Assembly: GCA_963749535.1 (NCBI GenBank)
Contig: CAVVNF010000021.1
Location: 25,432-89,431 of the forward strand
Reading direction: 5' to 3'
Source of the DNA: Chersky-299 sp963749535
GTDB lineage: Bacteria > Actinomycetota > Thermoleophilia > RBG-16-64-13
DNA: 64,000 nucleotides
This document shows positions 60,508 through 64,000 of the stretch, piece after piece. The stretch's first letter is position 1. The number at the start of each line of letters is the position of its first letter. The position numbers and the translations under genes are program-made. The notes below the pieces were generated by a model. It ran no database searches and was not told the DNA's origin. It saw only the letters and a program-made list of their open reading frames with translations.

Positions 60508-61998
60508 CTAGGACGCCGTATACGGCTGCACCTTGTCTTGCACCGGAACCATCGAACCACCTGCGTTGGCGACGATGGTTATGTCGAACGGGTACTTGGT
60601 GCTCTTACGCCATTGGCCACCAACGAGCGGCGACTTGTAGACGTTCTGGACAACGTGACCCGGGCCCGGAGTCCAGGGCGGGCCGGCGGGCTCGACCGGC
60701 GCCGTGAAGTCGATGGGGCCGGCGATCGTGTCTAGCTTGGTGGCCTTGACCGCCGTCATGATGGCGTTCTTGTCGTCCACACTCGTGGTCCGCTTAAGGA
60801 CATCGACGGCCCACTCGAAGATCAGGAAGTGCAAGAGCGGCTGCGTCCATTCCTGATTCTCCTTGGTTTCAAGTCGGCGGCGAACTGCGCGCAGGTCTGA
60901 TTCAAGGAGTCCCGACGTGAACGGGTGGTTGGGTGTCCACCAGACCTCGGTGGTCAAGCCGTTGGCGATGCTGCCGAGCGCCTCCACCGATTGCGGGAAC
61001 AGCAGAGCTTTGCCGTACGTGGCCGCCTTGGGAACCCAACCTTGCTGGATGGACTGCTTCCAGAAGGTGGTGAAGTCCGGCGGGATGAAGATGCCCGTCC
61101 CGATCTCGGCGCTAGCGCTCTTGAACTTGGAGATCTCCGAGGTGAAGTCCTCGGTGCCGTCCTGGAAGCCACTGCCGTCGACGATCTTGTACCCGGCCTT
61201 CGTGTAGTCCGGAATGAAGATGGGCTTCAATGCGTTGCCGTCGGCGTCGTTGGGATACATGGTGGACAGGACCTTGTTGGTGGAGAGTTGTCCCCAGATG
61301 GCCTCAAAGTTGGCTTCCATGTCTTCCGCGCCCCAGAATACGTGGTAGGTCCACTGGAACACATGGGTCAGGTCCCCCTTGGCGCGAGTACCCACATAGG
61401 ACTGCCAGGGGCAGTCGGTGGTGAGGCAAGGCACTCCTGCCGCTTCGGCCTGGTCCGCGACGGGCACGCAAGTGTCCGGGGTGGAGGCGGCCACGATCAT
61501 GTCTACCTTGCTGTTGTTGATCAGGTCACCGGTTACTTGAGCGGCCCGGTTATCGTCGGACTGGCTGTCGCTGGTGATGATCGTGACCGGGTGCATCTGG
61601 CCGTCGCCGCATACGATGCCTGCTCCGATCGCCTCCTTGGCTCGATCCACGCAATAGCTATCCGGAACACCGAACGACGCCAGGCCGCCGGTGAGCGGCG
61701 TCACGAAGCCGATCTTTACCTCGCGACCAGTCTGGACAGCGCTGACGGTGGTGGTACTGGCCGGCGCGGTGGTGGTAGAACCCGCTGTTGTGACCGGACC
61801 GGTTGTCGTGGTGGGAGCCGCCGTCGTTGTCGTGGTGCCGCCGCAGGCCGCGACGAGTCCGCCCAAGCCTGCGCCCACACCCAGAGTCGCACCCGCCACG
61901 CCGGCGATCTTCAGGAATTCACGGCGACTTACATTCTTGCCCTGGAGCAGACCCGATTCGACCTCTTCTTGACCAGTATCTTCGTGCTTGACCCCCAT
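60508..61998 (-). CDS. branched-chain amino-acid-type ABC transporter substrate-binding lipoprotein (copy 1)
   Basis: A 496-residue secreted protein; ATG 61998 after GAGGAGG. The signal has a twin-arginine-like VSRREFLKIAGVAGATLGVG and a lipobox-like LVAACG, then a Thr-rich linker. The mature part is a type I periplasmic-binding fold of the LivJ group: VKIGFVTPLTGGLASFGVPD, TSDSQSDDNRAAQVTGDLIN and KVDMIVAASTPDTCVPVADQ. The neighbouring gene (62201) is a close tandem duplicate. No permease or ATPase is in the window, so partners must be elsewhere. The ligand (amino acid, amide or short acid) is unknown. Confidence 0.88.
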   Translation of the reverse strand: MGVKHEDTGQEEVESGLLQGKNVSRREFLKIAGVAGATLGVGAGLGGLVAACGGTTTTTAAPTTTTGPVTTAGSTTTAPASTTTVSAVQTGREVKIGFVTPLTGGLASFGVPDSYCVDRAKEAIGAGIVCGDGQMHPVTIITSDSQSDDNRAAQVTGDLINNSKVDMIVAASTPDTCVPVADQAEAAGVPCLTTDCPWQSYVGTRAKGDLTHVFQWTYHVFWGAEDMEANFEAIWGQLSTNKVLSTMYPNDADGNALKPIFIPDYTKAGYKIVDGSGFQDGTEDFTSEISKFKSASAEIGTGIFIPPDFTTFWKQSIQQGWVPKAATYGKALLFPQSVEALGSIANGLTTEVWWTPNHPFTSGLLESDLRAVRRRLETKENQEWTQPLLHFLIFEWAVDVLKRTTSVDDKNAIMTAVKATKLDTIAGPIDFTAPVEPAGPPWTPGPGHVVQNVYKSPLVGGQWRKSTKYPFDITIVANAGGSMVPVQDKVQPYTAS

Positions 61999-62200
61999 GA
62001 TGCCTCCTCAAAACATTCCGAATACGCTTGCAATACTACATAGCTGGGTTTGCTGGAAGCCAACTCCGGATAGCATCCCCCTCTCTGCATTCCACTTATA
62101 CTCGCTAATAACGTTCGATAAACCTGCAGGGCGTACGGAGCAGGACGGGGACTGTTCCTCGCCCCGCTCGCAACGTCATGGCCGGGCCGAAGAACCGGCC

Positions 62201-63670
62201 TCACTGGTAGGTGATGGGCTGAAACGCCGCCTCCACCTTGATCTCCGAAGCCAAGAGGTTGCTCACGACCACCAAGTCGTACGGGTACGTGGTCCCTTTG
62301 ATCCACTGACCTCCCACCAACGGGGTCTTATACACGTTCTTGACCGGGTGCATAGTGCCCAGCGCAGGTGGCGTGGTGAAGTCGCACGGACCGGCCAGCG
62401 TGGTCATTTTGGTAGTGCTGATGGCGTCGACGATCGCTTGCTTACTGTCTATGTTCTTGGTGCGTTTGAGCGCGTCGACCACCACCTCGAACACGCCGTA
62501 GTGGAGGAGCGGTTGCGTCCACTGTTGGCCACTCGACTTGGTGAAATCGTCGGCGATCTGCTGGCAGGTCTCGCCGGTGAGCGAGGACGTGAACGGGTGG
62601 CGGGGCGTCCACCATACCTCCGAGGACAGCAAGTTGGCCGTCGCCCCAATAGCGTCGACGGCCTGCGGGAAGAGCAGCGCTTTCCCTACCGTCGCCACTG
62701 GGGGCTTGAACCCCTGCTGGGCAGCTTGTTTCCAGAAGTTGGCAAAGTCCGGGGGGACGGGAACGCCGGTGAGGATCTCCACGCCGGCGTTCTTGAACTG
62801 AGAGATGATGGAGGTGAAGTCCTCGGTCCCGTCTTGGTAGCGACCGGGATCGATGACCTTGAAGCCGTGCTGGGGCAGCACCGCCGGGAAGCCGTCGGTC
62901 TTGCTGGCCCAGCCGTTTCCGTCGGCGTCGTTGGGCCATATGCCGCCAACGACCTTGTTGGTCTGCAAAGTGCTCCACATGTCTGCGAAGACCGCGGTTA
63001 TGTCCTCCAGCCCCCAGAACATGTGATAAGTCCACTTGAAGCCGACATTTGTCTGGCCATTGCGCCCGTAGAAGTAGTCCTGCCAGGGCGCATCGTTGCT
63101 AAAGCAAGGAGTTCCCGTGGCCTCCGCCTGATCGGCAACCGGGTTTACGGTGTCCGCCGTGGAGGCGCACATGATCACATCGACCTTGCTGTTGTTGATG
63201 AGGTCCCCGGCCACCTGGGCGGCGCGGTTGGTGTCGGACTGGCTGTCTTGCACGATGATGCTGATGGGATGGTTCGCCCCGTCGCCGCAGACCAGCCCAG
63301 GCTTGGCGAACTCGTTCCAACGTGAGACGCAGTACTGGTCCGACGTCCCAAACAGAGCGATAGAGCCGGTCAGCGGGGTGACGAATCCGATCTTGATTTC
63401 GCGGCCGGTAGTGGCGGCGGCGCTCACGGAAGTGGTGCTACCCGCGGTCGTAGGCGTGACGGAGGTAGTAGCGGTGGTGGCCGGTGCGGCCGTTGTGGTT
63501 GTTGTGCCGCTGCCGCAGGCGGCGACAAGGCCGCTTAGGCCAGCGCCGACCCCGATCGTGGCACCCGCCAGACCAGCTAGCTTTAGGAAATCCCGACGGC
63601 TGACGGAGCTGCCTTCGAGTAGAGGAGCCTCTGCGCCATCATGAGAAGCTGCCATCCGTTGTTTTGGCAT
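62201..63670 (-). CDS. branched-chain amino-acid-type ABC transporter substrate-binding lipoprotein (copy 2)
   Basis: A 489-residue protein with the same plan as copy 1: VSRREFLK replaced by VSRRDFLKLAGLAGATIGVG, lipobox LVAACG, Thr-rich linker, IKIGFVTPLTGSIALFGTSD, VQDSQSDTNRAAQVAGDLIN and KVDVIMCASTADTVNPVADQ. The two proteins share long identical runs, so they arose by recent duplication. ATG 63670 follows GGGGGGAA. Copy 2 is upstream and the pair is probably co-transcribed, 202 bases apart. Confidence 0.88.
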   Translation of the reverse strand: MPKQRMAASHDGAEAPLLEGSSVSRRDFLKLAGLAGATIGVGAGLSGLVAACGSGTTTTTAAPATTATTSVTPTTAGSTTSVSAAATTGREIKIGFVTPLTGSIALFGTSDQYCVSRWNEFAKPGLVCGDGANHPISIIVQDSQSDTNRAAQVAGDLINNSKVDVIMCASTADTVNPVADQAEATGTPCFSNDAPWQDYFYGRNGQTNVGFKWTYHMFWGLEDITAVFADMWSTLQTNKVVGGIWPNDADGNGWASKTDGFPAVLPQHGFKVIDPGRYQDGTEDFTSIISQFKNAGVEILTGVPVPPDFANFWKQAAQQGFKPPVATVGKALLFPQAVDAIGATANLLSSEVWWTPRHPFTSSLTGETCQQIADDFTKSSGQQWTQPLLHYGVFEVVVDALKRTKNIDSKQAIVDAISTTKMTTLAGPCDFTTPPALGTMHPVKNVYKTPLVGGQWIKGTTYPYDLVVVSNLLASEIKVEAAFQPITYQ

Positions 63671-64000
63671 TTCCCCCCCTCATAAGTATGGTGATCCTTG
63701 GTGTTACTCGGCCTGAGTCCTCTTGCTACCTACCTTCTCTTTGTCCGCCCTCCTTGCTGCTCGACTTGGGACCGGAGCTAGCGCGACAGGGAAAGCGCCC
63801 CAAACGCCGCCCGCTCGTCGCAAAGTCCCGGTGCACTGTTTCCCAATCCACATCGTCAAACATTACCGCCTGGTGGAACCTAGTTCCAAATCATGGTTTT
63901 CTAAAGCTCTAATCACACTTCATTTGGAGGTGCAAGATGTGCATTGTGAGCGTCGCTTGAGCCATCCAGTGGACTTGTATTCTGCGGGTCGCACTCATCA
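63671..64000. other. right-edge region upstream of the binding proteins
   Basis: This should contain the promoter of the two binding-protein genes. I see no coding-like frame. No convincing promoter pair was identified. Confidence 0.3.

Noticed and set aside
1..64000. tRNA, rRNA, CRISPR arrays and insertion sequences
   Set aside because: I scanned for T-loop sequences, repeated spacer-repeat patterns and transposase motifs and saw none.

Overview
The window comes from a GC-rich, Gram-positive-type anaerobe, most plausibly a deep-branching actinobacterial lineage (inference). The reasons are the cell-envelope genes (LytR-CpsA-Psr protein, class A and class B penicillin-binding proteins, lysyl-phosphatidylglycerol synthase plus flippase-like protein, an S-layer-anchored binding protein), the many Thr/Ser-rich lipoproteins, frequent GTG/TTG starts, and oxygen-sensitive redox enzymes (HdrABC/MvhD/MetVF, 2-oxoacid:ferredoxin oxidoreductase, radical SAM). 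I see no rRNA, tRNA, CRISPR array, insertion sequence or phage gene.

Layout: 1-3,800 holds a truncated CDS, a broken toxin-like tail beside a small acidic protein, an LCP protein and a rhomboid-like protein. 3,807-6,517 is a split MprF-like pair. 6,511-12,530 (minus) has an FNR-like flavoprotein, a frameshifted lgt and a zur-znuA-znuC-znuB zinc operon with a fused permease. 12,749-18,865 has a large membrane protein, an ATC-hydrolase-like protein, a methyltransferase and a lipoprotein. 18,763-33,250 (minus) is one 11-gene, translationally coupled operon. 33,900-41,750 is an accessory stretch with a zinc-ribbon protein, two 32-residue paralogous microproteins, a TetR regulator, small proteins and a molybdate permease with an SLH-ModA fusion. 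41,775-48,485 holds a nitrilase/methyltransferase pair, an ACT protein, a radical SAM protein, small barrel proteins, RidA and a CoA-transferase. 48,494-51,492 is a four-subunit 2-oxoacid:ferredoxin oxidoreductase. 51,748-55,368 has a C45-type acyltransferase-like enzyme, a bacterial homologue of the eukaryotic sigma-1 receptor/ERG2 family and a RidA protein. 55,437-59,638 holds two penicillin-binding proteins; 60,508-63,670 has two duplicated amino-acid-type binding lipoproteins.

The two most notable items are (1) the operon in which methylenetetrahydrofolate reductase (MetV, MetF) and the HdrABC-MvhD electron-bifurcation module are interleaved with every module of a glutamate synthase (amidotransferase, two FMN synthase domains with extra ferredoxins, GXGXG domain, and a GltD-like flavoprotein inserted in HdrA), and (2) the soluble sigma-1/ERG2-like protein with the family's acidic ligand-site residues conserved.

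At least ten genes carry single-base frameshifts whose two halves both read as well-conserved protein. Because these include lgt and core metabolic genes, I regard most as sequence errors, but the sequence alone cannot settle it.
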